From the NCBI GenBank assembly GCA_905160935.1, contig CAJHZI010000414.1:743001-807000 (forward strand): a stretch of 64,000 nucleotides of DNA, read 5' to 3'. Of this stretch, positions 45,915-58,449 are shown piece after piece. The translations under genes and the position numbers were made by a program. Every line of letters starts with the position of its first letter. Positions within the stretch are counted from its first letter, which is position 1. Below the pieces are notes generated by a model. The model saw only the letters and a program-made list of their open reading frames with translations, had not been told where the DNA came from and did no database searches. The stretch is from Enchytraeus crypticus (lineage: Eukaryota > Annelida > Clitellata > Enchytraeida > Enchytraeidae).

Positions 45915-48900
45915 ATGTTTAAATCTGCCGGACATTGGATACCTGCCGGACTTCCGGTTACTCTCCATTCAGTAATTCTCGCAGTATTTTCGCTTTCATT
46001 CTGTCTTTCCACTGCTACTGAATGGAACACGAAAGATTATCTCAAAAAGGAACATTCACTCATAAAGCCTTACACCGGTTAGTGTATCGTGTCAATTAGG
46101 CAAATTTTACTTAAATTTATGTTCGGTCTGTGCCTAAACAATCAGCATCAAGATAGAAAATGTGAGATTCTTTCGTCGTATGTAGTTGAAATAGTTACTA
46201 ATTTACACTTATTCTCCTAATTTGGTAAATAAAGTTCCTGTTTTTTAAGACGGCGGGATTAGGGCACTTGGTTTAGTTGCGCGTCAATTATCGAAGTTAA
46301 GCTGCATCGACCTCGATTAGTACTCTGTGGCTGACCACCTTGGAAGACCGAGTGTTGGTAAAAGTTTAGGAAGGAAAAATCCCAGGGTGATGGTTCTTAA
46401 ATCCGCGCCGGCTGCAATTGATGCGCCATCAAAAGGCAACAATTACTAATAACCATGGAGAGGAAGGAGGAAATGGGTCTTAAACAAGCATCTGTGCTTC
46501 CTGACCCAGTGTGCTGTTATGTTTTTTTTGGCCGGTTAAATGTCCCATATTTTTTGTCTGATATTCTGTGACCTTCTGCACTATTCCATAAGATCATATA
46601 ATTTTAAACCTGAAGCTGCTAACTTCTCTGCATAATCAGTAGTCCAGCTGCCTGCATATGTGGGTTAATTGAGTATGCTTTCGGTTTAACACATAAGTTT
46701 AGATATATCATAAATAAAACCGTGAATCTATAAAACCGTTGGATATATCATAAATAAAACCGTTTTCTGTTACGCTGGCTTCCCTTTTATGAATTTGTCA
46801 GCGGTTAATGAAACATAGTTTCAGTTTAACCAATCTCAAATTTTGACACTATAAGGATATAAATTTTAAAAATATCATACAAAACTAAATTATATGGCAT
46901 GTGGATATGTAAACTGTACGATAGTGGTTTTCTATAATTTTTTCATTTCTTTGTAAACTGCAAATTTGGAATATTATGGAAACCTCTGTTGTTCTTTATG
47001 GACAACTGATATGATGTGCCAAAACCCCTTTCTCTGTAGACCTATGTGAACCATTTATACCGTTAACTTTTCTACTATTAATAATATTCATTAATCAAGA
47101 TAGCTGCTTCTATTGAAAACTAGCTGAACATCGACAGTCCATCCTGCAGGCAGGTAGAGGGCACTCCTGAACGATATGTTTCATGATTTGATATTTTGAT
47201 TGGTAACACAGCAAGATGACAGCGCCCAAGAAGTAAATGTGCGCAAGCTGGCATATAATATGAAATCTTTACTTTCTCTCTAACCACTTTCTACCTAGGG
47301 CAATGAATCAGCATTCTCAGAGTGCGCCCTGTGCCCCCCTGTCAAGACCAGACAAGCGGGGCAACAATTGATTCAACCTGTAGACCGAATTCAGTGAATC
47401 CCGGTCATCTAAGTTCAAATAGCGTTAGTCGATAATGTTAGCCTGAAGCCTGCTTGTCTAATAAATATTTTTGAAGCAGTTGTTACTTTTCTGCGGCAGA
47501 TGATCGGTGGGAGCCCATTGGTAGCACGCTGGTGACTTCTAACTATGTGAGGATCACTCCAGATCATCAGAGCAGGAAGGGAGGCATCTGGAACAAAATT
47601 GTAAGTTTTGTATGGTATAGACTTTAGACATTATTACTCTGGATACTGTTTAGGTTATTTTGAGGAAATATTTTGTATCATTGAAGATTTATGTCTCAGT
47701 GGTATGATTAAATAATTCTTATAATTAATTACTTTAATTTCTTACTTTAATTTCAATAATTTTGCTAAAATGAAGTAACTCTTAAAATATTAACTGGTAG
47801 AAGATTGATTATGAGACAACACTAAACACATTCTTATGGGTTTTGATTGCAGCCTTGTTTCGTTAGAAACTGGGAACTTCATGTTCACTTCAAGGTGCAT
47901 GGTAAGGGAGGAGATCTGTTTGGGGATGGATTTGCTGTCTGGTATACGAAAGACAGAGCTGAACTTGGTAGGAATGCAGAATATTGTATTAAACAATTAT
48001 GTTTTATATCTGAATATTATAGAATATACAAATTTACTCTCTCACTGTACTGGTTATTAATTAGCAGTTTAATGTGTCTTATGATTTCTGTTGCCTCAAT
48101 TGTCTCTTTTATTTCGTCATGTTTACGTGATGATATGGTAATAAATCTTTTGATATCCTTGAACTTCATCTAATTAGCTTTGCTTCTATTCTTCTGTATC
48201 TCATTTAGCAAATACAACCATGCAACTAAATTGAATATAAATTGCATATACATGTATCCACAATATTGTAGTGATATTATAGAAAAGCATTTTATATCTA
48301 AGCAAAAATTTATTCTATGCCAGTATTACATATTGTGTCTTAACGGTATTTCTAATATGTCTATAATATGAACTAATGCCTCTTTTTTTCAAAATTTTAT
48401 CAAAATCCTTCTGTTAAATTGTAGTTAAGAATTATACTATTTAACTGAAACTTTGAATGGAATTTTTGATGTTACATATTTGACTTTATAATGCTACAGT
48501 TAGTAATCAAGCCAATATACTCTCTCTCTCTCTTTGTGCACTGCCTACTGGCAGGTCCATGGTATATAATGCCTCCACTCTTCTCTGTCTTCCGCCCTTC
48601 CTCTTCATTTCCGCATATGAGTGGGTCTTTAAATCGTCTAACATACCTAATCTCGGCCTGCCTCTGCCTCTTTTTTCTTACATTCTACCTTATAGCCAAT
48701 ATGCTATGTTCTGTAATTAGTTACCTCAAAGGCTGTTTCATATATCTTGTCTGTTGTATCATTAGGACCAGTTTTTGGAAACAGAGATTTCTTTAATGGC
48801 CTGGCAGTCTTTCTGGATACGTACAATAATGAGCCTGGAAAACACAGTGTAAGTCACTGCTCATTCTCTTATGAAATTTATGTATAATTTATACATTTTT

Positions 48901-51723
48901 AAAGAATTATCCTATAATACTGTACCACTGTTGTTGTTGTGATAGCATTAGATTTCAATTTTATAATAAAAGAATAGTGGAGTTAAGCGTTTTAATTAAA
49001 TTAATTTTTAAAGTTCTAAGATTATTGATATTTATGGAAATTACAAATGTTGATATATGTTTCGATCATCTTGTAAATTCTAGCAGTCAGTTGGGATGAG
49101 AATAATTTCAGAGGCATTATTTCACTGGTAGTTTAACTTATTTTCTGATAGAGATTCAAACAAATTTCCAATAATAAACTGTGTCTTGACGTTGCATGCA
49201 GCATTCTCACCCGTACATATCAGCGATGGTTAACAACGGCACTATGCACTACGATCACGACAGAGATGGCACGCACACGGAGCTAGCAGGATGTGAGTCC
49301 AAGTTCAGAGGATCCGTACACAACACTTTCATTGCTATTAGATATGAAAAGAATCGACTGTCTGTTAGTTATCTTTTGATTAATTGATATCGTTTAAAGA
49401 TTATGCCAACGTCAGAAAGGGCATTCGGTTGATGGGCGCCTGAGCTCCAGGGATTGCTACAAAAAATGTAAACGAATGGAAAAGTCTCAGATAGGGGATT
49501 GGCTGGTGGTGCGGCCTAGGACAGAGAGAATTTGAGAAAAATCTATTCGTATCCCGACCCTGATTAAACTGGGATTCAAGGGAGGACGTGTGTGTGTGTG
49601 TACGTGTGTGTGTGTGTGATAACGTTTAAAGATAGGTTCTTGTGTGAAATCTATATCATTCTGTTATGTGTCATTTGATTAGTCAAGGAGATTTAAAAAT
49701 AGGCTTTCGTGTTAATGTCTTGTCTCGTGAACATAATAATTTGATGGTATGATATCAAGTAATTCATTCCACTGGAGCACATTTTCGTAGGCAGTAGATC
49801 AAATGATGACAGAAAAGGTATGTTCTCCAATTCTAGAAACATCTATATCAAAGGCAAGATATTCTATGAGAGCAGTTCTGTTGCAGACGTATTATGTGAC
49901 ATGTGCCTACCCGTTAGGTTGTTATGTATTCTATACGACTAGGTGCCTCCTTGTTTTTCATCAAATTAACAATGTCTTCTTTTAAAATTTTGATGACTTC
50001 TCAGATTTTAAATGATAGTTTTAGTGATAACAGCTGTGTCAAGTAATAACAATAGATTATATTTGAAACTATTATTTACAGAACTAGAGCAAGTTTTAAT
50101 CTTACTATATTCTTGTTTAGATCTCAATGGACATTGATGGTAAGAACTCTTGGCAACCTTGCTTTGCTGTCGATGGTGTTCATCTACCCACTGGCTACTA
50201 TTTCGGTGCTTCTGCCGCTACTGGAGAACTGGCAGGTACGAGCTTGAGATCAATGATTGATTTACATGTGAACTCTGCTAACACTTTGTCGTTATGACTT
50301 ATGGAATGTGATTGTGAAAGTTTTGTATTCTATTTATCTTAGGCTTATCTTAGAACATCTTGAGTAACTCTATGCCATGCGTTGTTTGTGTCAAGAAGTG
50401 AGTTTTTAGATTTCTTGTCTTGTTTTACTCATGTCTGTTTATGATTGATGCTTGTGCAACCACTTGAAGCCACTGGTAGTGCTAACCATGGCTATCCACC
50501 CTAATTGAACTTGTTAATGCGAATGATATAAGTAAAGGTATCCAAGTATGGCGCCATCCTAATGGTTGTTGCAAACTAATATGTAGTTTTATTGCCAGAC
50601 TGGTGCCATTTAGGATCTTATTTTTTTCTCTTCAGCGTTTGGTTTTTCTTCAGGTCATTTGGTGAATCGATTTGTAGCGATGTGATGATGATTTTCATAT
50701 TCATTTTTAGTTTGCATATTATTTTTTTAGTTTGTATTTTTTATGTATGCATGATGTGTGGTCAACTAGATAGGTTTCTATAACCTCTTTGACGGCCTAG
50801 TGTGTGTCATTGCATGTTTGAGTGTTTTTTAAATAAACATGGTTCTCTCTGATGGGGAGGGACATGGCTGACTGCATCATTGTATGAGGAAACGGACGTT
50901 TAACCCTCATTTATATTATTATTATTTATAAAAATAAATAGATATGAATTTAGTTTAATCAGATGTTACGTAGACTTATGAAATAGTACATAAATATGTG
51001 AATATTAAACTATTTGTGTCACTACTGTTTAGCAGATTTGATTCTAGTGGATTAGCGAACTGTGCTGATTTGTTTTTGTTTATGTCACAGACAATCACGA
51101 CATTATTTCAATGAAGCTCTACGACGTGTCTATTGAAGGATCAGTGGTGAGTTAATTAAATGGCAGTTAAATAGATCTCTGTGCCGAGATCTATTGCTTC
51201 TATTGCTATTTTTTTAATGCTATTAATGATAATACTTTTGTGAATATGATTTATTCCTTTTGTTTTACACACATTTTGCATTTTCTTGAGGATGGAGACC
51301 GCTGTCTTCCACTGTTTCCTGTATATTACTGTGTCCTATATATTATCTACAGTGTCCTATATATCTAGTTTTTGTAGAATAAATTTTTCTATTTGCAACA
51401 AGTTTGACAATGTCTTAATATATTTCCATGTAGCATATATAAATTTGCGTGCCTGTGTAATGCAGGTGTTCATAACTTTAATTAGGATAATATATGATAA
51501 AGTAAACATATATTAGCAATAGCATATGAAATTGCCATTGTATCTTCTAAACTACCAGAAGTCAGTGTTTGCATTTGATTATAGTTATTCACAGGTAAGA
51601 AAATATTGATTAAAATTGTCTGCCAATTTTCTCTCAAGTGTGATGACAGAATTTTCATATCAAGAGTAGGGCATATCACGATAATTATAACTTCACAAAT
51701 GTAATTATTTTTACGACCTTATC

Positions 51724-51790
<67 letters not shown>

Positions 51791-52904
51791 TGTTAAAACA
51801 GTAATTAACATTATCATCACAGTTTGCTTTGCAATAATTAACAATTAACATTTATCTGTATTGTATTAAATATATATACTATTTAAGTTTGATACAACTG
51901 GGGAAAACATTACACATTGCTGCTGAAAATTTATTCATTGAATTTCTTAATTATCTAATTTGAGTTAAGATGCTATATTAATTATCATTTATGTATTTCT
52001 TCATATCTTGTTGCTAATCTTTAGGACTCGACTGGTCAATACTCGAGTATTGTACCACACTCAGAGCACAGCGCAGCACCTAGAGGTAACGAAAATAATT
52101 CTCGCTGTCTTATAGTTTTTCTATTTATTGATGTTATCTTGCCATTTGTAATTTAAAAATTATTTATTTCAAGAAGTAATATGAATTATTTTAAGATGTT
52201 ATATAGGCCTAGCCCTTTCCAAATATAAATTTATTCATTCAAATTTTATAATATAAATTACTATGTCTATTGGTTTTTATTATAAATTAACTAACACCAT
52301 AAAGATGCGTTTGTATAAGAACGTCTGTTCATAGTCTTACAAAATGAGATAAATGGAGATTAATCTAACTTTTTATAGCTGAGTCATTATTAGAGACTGA
52401 GGAATGATTAAATAGATAAGTAAAACAAATGTTAATGGAAAAGTTGTTATTCTCTTAAATTTTGTTGTGTTATGTTTTGTTCAGAATTGAGTTAGTTCTC
52501 CTTTAAGGATCTTTATTTTGTTTGTACTAGTAAGAACGTGTATTTTCTTTAAAACATGCTTTATACTTCCATATTAACCAATTTACTAATGATATTAGTT
52601 CGTGCTATTTTGACCCTTTTGTAAGTTTGCATGTATCTTCGTGTATTCATACTTATATGTGATTATGTATGTTTGCTTGTATATGTGCCGTTATATTTAC
52701 ACGTGTATGTACTTTCGTGTGTATGTTTGTATGTGTGTAGCACACATCCACAGTGAGGGAGCTGCGAAGCCGAGCGGCGGTTCTTCTGGCAGCGGCTGGG
52801 GCACGTTCTTTATGTGGCTCTTTATCATCATTCTGCTGGCGGGCGGTGCTGGCTTCGGCTACTACATGTATGTCCAGTCGAAGAAGAAGAAACGTCTCTA
52901 CTAA
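45915..52904 (+). CDS. LMAN2: VIP36-like L-type lectin cargo receptor
   Basis: Nine exons: 45915-46077, 47500-47600, 47853-47967, 48766-48848, 49202-49363, 50121-50235, 51091-51146, 52025-52085 and 52741-52904 (TAA), giving 339 residues. VIP36 binds high-mannose glycoproteins and cycles through the early secretory pathway. Residues 1-35 form a signal peptide (VILAVFSLSFCLSTA core). The lectin domain begins KKEHSLIKPY, as in vertebrate LMAN2. It keeps W-ELHVHFKVHG, GDGFAVWYTKDR, FLDTY (D144) and YDHDRDG (172-177), with D144 and this loop at the family's Ca2+ and sugar site. C185 and C222 are positioned for the conserved disulfide, and N166-G-T is a sequon at the vertebrate glycosylation position. 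LPTGYYFGASAATGEL-DNHDIISMKL completes the fold. A short Gly/Ser stalk leads to a transmembrane helix (about 307-329) and a KKKKRLY cytosolic tail, resembling the KRFY-type ER-exit tail. The start ATG is the first in frame. Confidence 0.96.
46250..46530 (+). mobile_element. 5S-rRNA-derived SINE (SINE3-like), copy 2
   Basis: 'ttatcgaagttaagctgcat', 'cgacctcgattagtactctg', 'tggctgaccaccttggaaga' and 'ccgagtgttggtaaaag' track the 5S rRNA internal-promoter half. A shared body continues to 'cttcctgacccagtgtgctg' then 'ttatg'. It is inserted in the first LMAN2 intron, in the sense orientation. It is a near match to the reverse of 28990-29288. Confidence 0.9.
48515..48715 (-). mobile_element. LINE 3'-end fragment (family of 19157-19575)
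   Basis: 'tctctctctctttgtgcact', 'gcctactggcaggtccatgg', 'cctccactcttctctgtctt' and 'gagtgggtctttaaatcgtc' are the reverse of 19420-19560. In an LMAN2 intron, ending about 50 bp before the exon at 48766. Confidence 0.88.
49402..49618 (+). mobile_element. SINE family A, with target duplication and altered tail
   Basis: 'ccaacgtcagaaagggcatt', 'gggattgctacaaaaaatgt', 'tggaaaagtctcagatagg' and 'ttcgtatcccgaccctgatt'. The usual (ATG)n tail is replaced by a (GT)n run. Flanking 15-mers atatcgtttaaagat (49387-49401) and ataacgtttaaagat (49619-49633) differ at two positions and mark the target duplication. It lies 24 bp after the donor of the LMAN2 exon ending at 49363. Confidence 0.9.
50615..50915 (+). 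mobile_element. SINE family C, decayed
   Basis: Begins 'tctcttcagcgtttggtttt' with 'caggtcatttggtgaatcga' and ends with 'gtatgaggaaacggacgttt' then 'aaccctcattta', as in 10026-10165. The middle is enlarged or replaced. Confidence 0.65.
51727..51786. repeat. (TA)n microsatellite in LMAN2 intron
   Basis: TA run of about 58 bp flanked by 'accttatcataaata' and 'taaggttgtt', a short inverted pair. Confidence 0.92.
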
Positions 52905-52943
52905 ATGTCTGCGTGCCATTGTTTTATCGTTGTGCTAGGAGTA

Positions 52944-52949
52944 AATAAA
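52944..52949 (+). terminator. Polyadenylation signal AATAAA of LMAN2
   Basis: First AATAAA after the LMAN2 stop codon, 40 bp downstream. Confidence 0.65.
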
Positions 52950-53505
52950 GCATTTGTTTAGAAATGTGTAATGGGCTCTAGGTTTGACTAATCCAAGAGT
53001 GCTAGCAATAACTAAAACTTTTCAATTAAATGTTTCCGCATTTAGTTGTTATGAAGATTGCAAAATTTGTTTTATAGAGTTTCTTAAATTTATTAGTAGA
53101 AGATGTCCTTCTCTGTGACTAATATTATGTTAATTTGTTTACTTATCTTTATTGCCCGTTGTCAAGGGTGTTTTCTACTTTCATACTTTTTGCAGTGGAC
53201 TTTAATTTGTTCCTTTTCTACACTTTATACTATAGTGTCGCATGATGGCAGTCCTACAGACTACTATTTACTTTGATATTCTGAGCCACAGTTTTTTGCA
53301 GTTTTTTAGATGTATGCAAGTTCTCTCATCAATTGCTAATGCGTGTGATTCACTAAATGTTCTATATTGTTTGATTAAACTTCTCTGCATTCGCTGTGTA
53401 GTAACTTGTATCTAATACTTGATTATTATTATGACTGGAGATACTACTTCGTTTGCAAACAGAAACTGTTAAGCTGGATGGTGCACCTCCTGAATTTCTT
53501 CTTTA

Positions 53506-53538
53506 CACACATTCATGGTGAAGGAGCTCTGAAGCCCT
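53506..53538 (+). pseudogene. Decayed duplicate of the LMAN2 last-exon start
   Basis: The bases 'cacacattcatggtgaaggagctctgaagcc' (read in short pieces: cacacattca, tggtgaagga, gctctgaagc) match the first part of the last LMAN2 exon (cacacatcca, cagtgaggga, gctgcgaagc) at about 24 of 30 positions. They encode THIHGEGALKP against AHIHSEGAAKP. There is no AG acceptor before it and no transmembrane or lysine tail after it, so it is probably a dead alternative terminal exon. Confidence 0.65.
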
Positions 53539-53834
53539 TCACATTTCTATTATGTTACCACACTTTGTTTAGATTTATTCAAGTCCGTCTGCCTACTGCA
53601 ATAACGGGCCAGATGGGTGTGTTGCTGTATGTAACATTTTCATGTCATCTTTACTCTGTACAACTGCTTGTCACATGATTCAGACCTTTGATCCTCAAAG
53701 AGTTTTAATAATTTGCCTGCCCTTTGTAATGCTATATCGAATTACTTTAAAACAGTTTTTAGTGTTTATTAGTATAATTATTCAGGTTACTGTGTTATGT
53801 ACGAGTTAAAAATAAAAAGTAAAATGTTATTTTT

Positions 53835-54445
53835 CTAACTGTTTTGTTTAATGAAGCCCGTATTGATTATGTTGTTCATAGATTACATTACCCGATAAGT
53901 TATGTATATAACAATATTTTTGCTATGATATTTCATACTAAAAATAAGGATGTTATCTTAAAGTGCCAATATTTTACGAAATCTTTACCTTTTATGTATG
54001 CATATGATTATCATAGATTTAATTTTTTAAATAAACTTTATTCATTAAAACTTATTAATCCTAATTCAGCTGAAGATATCAACGATTATGCGGACTATGA
54101 AACCTTAAAGCTGAAATATAGACTGAATTCAGTTGATTCAAAATTTCATGTTAAGAGCAAAATATGGGAATCGTTTAATAATGTGATTTCTGGATAGATA
54201 TAAACTTGATTTAATTAATTTAATATTCGATTACTATGTTTGAATAATTAGATACATAAGTAATACATGTAGATATTAATATCATATAAGTGGAAGTTCT
54301 TAACAATTGGAATTTAGCACCTATTTATGTAATTCTGTTTGTTTTCATATAGTCAGTTCACTTTAGTATAAGTTGTCATGTTTATTTGTTCCCTTTTCTT
54401 ATGTGTGTCTACCATTGAGTTGATGAAATAAATAAATAAAATTGA
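53835..54445 (+). mobile_element. Probable LINE 3' end with AAATA tail
   Basis: A 117-residue frame (53844-54197) of the type DYHRFNFLNKLYSLKLINPN precedes a 3' stretch ending in an (AAATA)n-like tail at about 54423-54441. Position, composition and tail fit the end of a LINE ORF2, but the polymerase motifs are not present, so the family is uncertain. Confidence 0.55.
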
Positions 54446-54734
54446 TGACATTACAACTGTATGACATGCAACGGGGTCAGCCTTCTAACATGATTACTTT
54501 TTTTATCAGCACAGTTGTAATTATATTAAAAGGCTGCACATTAATGTCAGTTAATAATAACTTCCGTTCCGCCAATTTCTATAGTGATCTTGAAGACTGC
54601 TGTACGGGTTTTTTTACAGGTTATTATCAATCTCTTCATTGTTAATCATATCTTTGCTACCAATAGCGCTAACTGACAGCAAGTTCTAATACATGATTAA
54701 CTTTCTATTGATTCATCATTTGCTGACAGATCTG

Positions 54735-54808
54735 GGCTTTCAGCCCAGGCCACTTGCGTCCGAGGTGATCACTCTAACCGTTAAGCCATATTCCCTTCGC
54801 TACCAGTT
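54735..54808 (-). mobile_element. tRNA-like SINE head fragment
   Basis: In reverse: TATGGCTTAACGGTTAGAGT (A-box-like) and a CCTGGGCTGAAAGCCCAG hairpin. No complete tRNA cloverleaf could be drawn. Confidence 0.5.
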
Positions 54809-55204
54809 GAACATATATTACCTACAATGGTAATATATGATCGAAATTCTAATGTGTCCTACTGCTGACCTGTTCACTTTTCTACCAACTAGTCTATCTG
54901 AAGTGTTTAGGCTGTATTAGCTATATGATCAAATCTACATATTAAATTTGGCTAGGTGTCTGGAATTCTTGCAGTAACTTAATTCAGGCACTCGACGGTC
55001 GAATCTCTACTCCAGAACAATTCTGTATGATGAGTAAAAAGTCTGTACTTGTGTTACATATTTTCAGTGATTCAGTGACATCAATAAAATTCTGACTAAA
55101 ATCGTCCTTGACTGGACTATTGCTCCATTCAGATAACTGCATTTGTTGTTTGTTAGGAATTTATTACATATTTTTAAGTTATTAGGTCTTATTATGTTAT
55201 TCAA

Positions 55205-55242
55205 GATAATCTGGGATTCAAGGGAAGATGATGATGATTATG
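55205..55242 (+). mobile_element. SINE family A, 3' end only
   Basis: 'aatctgggattcaagggaag' followed by 'atgatgatgattatg'. Confidence 0.7.
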
Positions 55243-55817
55243 TCTTACATGTGATCATATCTTTGGTGTATAATTTAATTTCATGTACTACATTTATATC
55301 TTTAGTTCTCTATAGTGTGAAGCTGATAATGAATTTAAATTGCTGGCTTTTAACTTCCGAAGCAGAATAGAATGTCTTTTCTATATATCTCTATGTGTTT
55401 TTCTGAATGGCAGATCCACTGTTATTATGCTCACTGTTGAGCTCTTCATTAAACCACAATATGATCGCAGTGCAACGCCAAACCAATGTCTAGCCATTTG
55501 CTAGAAATATGGTTGCTGACCTTACTTTATATTCCCTTTTTAAGTCTGAATTGAAACTACTGGAGTAATGTAAGGCACTTTAAATTGTAATATTTCCAAT
55601 TTCTCAGATTTTTGGGCCAAGATATTGACTTTGTGACAATGAATGAATTTTGAAAGCTACTTAGTACTGTACTAGTAGTATTAATGTGAATAGTAGTATT
55701 TTATTTGTAATGCCAATGTGCAGCATTTGCCACTGAATGCTTAATAAGTCATGTGTTTCATAATAAAGATAGTTCCATTATAATTTTCTAATAATCTCAA
55801 ATAAGGTTTATTTAATG

Positions 55818-55905
55818 AGCTGATGGTCCAGTCAGTAGCGCACTTGGCTACTGAAGAGAAGGTCATTGATTCGTGTCTCAGTCTGATCGTCCATAATGAT
55901 TTCGA
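55818..55905 (+). mobile_element. tRNA-derived SINE head
   Basis: 'tgatggtccagtcagtagcg' and 'gtcattgattcgtgtctcag' resemble the A/B-box region of 41175-41310. Confidence 0.55.
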
Positions 55906-56202
55906 TGCAGATGACGTCATATTGCCAAATTCAGATTCGAATATGACGTCAGAACCTGGTTTTAAATCCTGCTCTTATTTCGATAAACTCAGTATTATAC
56001 GACATTGGTAAATCATAACAAATCAATGGTTAACAAGATATGACAAGCTTAATCGTTTAGTAAGGCCTAGCATAAAAGAGTAACACTAATAGACGTACAT
56101 CAAGTACGATATCATAGCTCAAAAAGCAGTATTAAATCATACAATTCTGAACCATTCTAATTCTGGACCGCTGTTTGAGTGATACTTAAAAGCTGCATTC
56201 AT

Positions 56203-56302
56203 CATCAACATCTTTCCTTGAATCAAGTTTAACTAGAGTCAGGATACGAATAGACCTCCGCTCTGTCCCATACCATATCATCCGTCAATCCGCCATTGTT
56301 AG
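56203..56302 (-). mobile_element. SINE family A, 3' part
   Basis: 'catcaacatctttccttgaa', 'agagtcaggatacgaataga' and 'cccataccatatcatccgtc' are the reverse of the 1530-1640 region. Confidence 0.8.
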
Positions 56303-56558
56303 ATCTCTTAATTTCTAATCAGTGAAATGCCTCAGACTTAAAAAAAGTAATAACGAAAATAGGAACTCTGCTGACGCAATAATTAGGAGAACATCGGTTA
56401 TCTAAAATATCAGATAAAGAAATTGAGATATTCATCCGATATTCAGGAAAGTAGCCTAAACAAGTTGTTCTTGAAGAAAAGAGAAAGAAATTCGTTAAAA
56501 AGAAATGTGGAAAAGGGAGATACGGAAACATTAAGGCATATTACGACCTAGTATGTAG

Positions 56559-56560
<2 letters not shown>

Positions 56561-56611
<51 letters not shown>

Positions 56612-56632
56612 GTATATATATATATATATTCA

Positions 56633-56672
<40 letters not shown>

Positions 56673-56719
56673 ATATATATATATATTCAGTATATATATA
56701 TATATATATTATATATATC

Positions 56720-56751
<32 letters not shown>

Positions 56752-56755
56752 CATA
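56561..56755. repeat. Long compound (TA)n microsatellite
   Basis: Three TA runs separated by 'cacatg', 'ttcag' and 'catgta' spacers over about 190 bp. It abuts the hAT element. Confidence 0.93.
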
Positions 56756-56784
56756 TATCGGCCTATGTATTACATTCATGCAAT

Positions 56785-57510
56785 CAGTGTCGGATCCAGG
56801 GGGGGCCCAGGGGCCCGGGCCCCCCCATAGGCCCGACGATAAACATTTTTAAACTTTAAGCTATGTTTGCATTGTTTATATACAATTTCTATGTGTCAGT
56901 GTGTTTGTAAGGATCGTGGTTAGGGTGGGGGAGGGGGTAGGAGACGGAACTCAATTCCACTAGATTAATGTTTTTAAATATGGGACTAGGGGCCCATATT
57001 TTGTATAATAGGAGCCCTGAAAATGGAGGGGGCCCGAAAAATGTTGACCGTTTCACTAGCTCTCAATTTTCGCTTTAACCACACTGTGTGAGAGGAAAAA
57101 AGGATGCTAGTAAAAAATGTGAACTCTGTGCCGCAGTAGTGGTGCAAGCAGCCTTGGCTGGGATGGGCTTAAACCCTCCCCTCCTACCGCCATAGTTAGG
57201 GCACTTTTGCAATTTGTCCAGGTCCGCTGAGTTTCTTCAGAGGTGAAAAAATAAACTTACTTTTTTCAAAGCAAATGTAGGATTTTAAGCATGTTAGGTT
57301 TTCCTCTCACTTTAGTATGGGTATAAGTGGGGGTGGGGGGGGGGGTTAAGATACACTCACTCTACTAGCCGAGCCCCCACCCCCCCCCCCACAGCATTTT
57401 TTTTCTGATTGCGTCATGTGTCCAGAAGAAGGCGGGGCGTAAGCAAAAAATGTGTACATTCTCAAAAAAAATTTTGGCCCCCCCTTAAAGAATTCCTGGA
57501 TCCGCCCCTG
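56785..57510. mobile_element. Non-autonomous hAT-type DNA transposon
   Basis: The left end is CAGTGTCGGATCCAGG; the right end in reverse is CAGGGGCGGATCCAGG. The exact 8-bp duplication CATGCAAT lies at 56777-56784 and 57511-57518. CAG-starting ends with an 8-bp duplication are diagnostic of hAT elements. The 726-bp interior is rich in G- and C-runs (e.g. 57330-57390) and has no transposase frame. Confidence 0.94.
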
Positions 57511-57727
57511 CATGCAATTATTCCGAAGTATTTACTATTTATGTTTGCTATTTGGCTGTTAAACGGCTATACAGTTTAGGGTTGGTCTATTCGATCTTCA
57601 CTGTTCGAACACTACACGGTATTTTATGATATGTATATACAGTATATATAAATATATATACGTATCATAGAAAAATCAGAGAAATTAAAATAATATAAAA
57701 TAACTTGTAATTTCGCCACAGTTTAAC

Positions 57728-57766
57728 GTAACTGTGACAGACAATCCTTACTGTCACAGTTACTCG
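57728..57766. other. Perfect 12-bp inverted repeat (hairpin)
   Basis: TAACTGTGACAG and CTGTCACAGTTA enclose about ten bases. No neighbouring gene explains it; it may be a palindromic transposon relic. Confidence 0.7.
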
Positions 57767-58449
57767 CTACTGAAACAGTTTCTCATGAGAGCTGTCACCG
57801 TCGGTTTTCTCAACTACAGTAGCATCTGTGCAAAACTTTCAGGTCTTTTTTTAAGGTTAATATAGCTCAATGTTGTCATGGATGACAGTAGCAGAGCTCT
57901 AATAGATCTTTTCGGTAATAGCTATAAATAGAACATCGGGGACACCAAGTGTAAACAATGGACAAGAAAACGTAAACACTGCATAGAATACCATTGAAAT
58001 GTACTAGTTCCTCATAAAATTTCTAATACAAGCTTTCTTTAGAAATGCTATTACTTCACAACCTACTATAAGGATATTAATTAAAGAATAACTTAACACT
58101 TATAATTTAACTCTGACAGCCATTATAACGATATACTTGCAATATAACGAAGTTATAATGTAATTGCAATTACATGTAAATATATGAATCAGATGTCAGC
58201 ATAAACAAACCAGTGTTAACATGCAACAAAATATGTTTTCAATTACCGAACTGATCTATTGTTGTTGTTATTGTTGTTGTTGTTCATATTCATCGAAACA
58301 TTAGAGAGAATATATCTATGTTTATATTGATATGGTATCACGGATTTTGTTGTCATAGCAACTGAATTATATAAATAAAATAATTATTTAAATGATAATT
58401 ATTTTTATTATTTAAATAATAATTATAATATGGACTAAGTTAAATTAAT

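Noticed and set aside
54735-54800. Candidate tRNA gene
   Set aside because: Only a rough A box and a hairpin; no full cloverleaf or anticodon loop. Treated as a SINE head.
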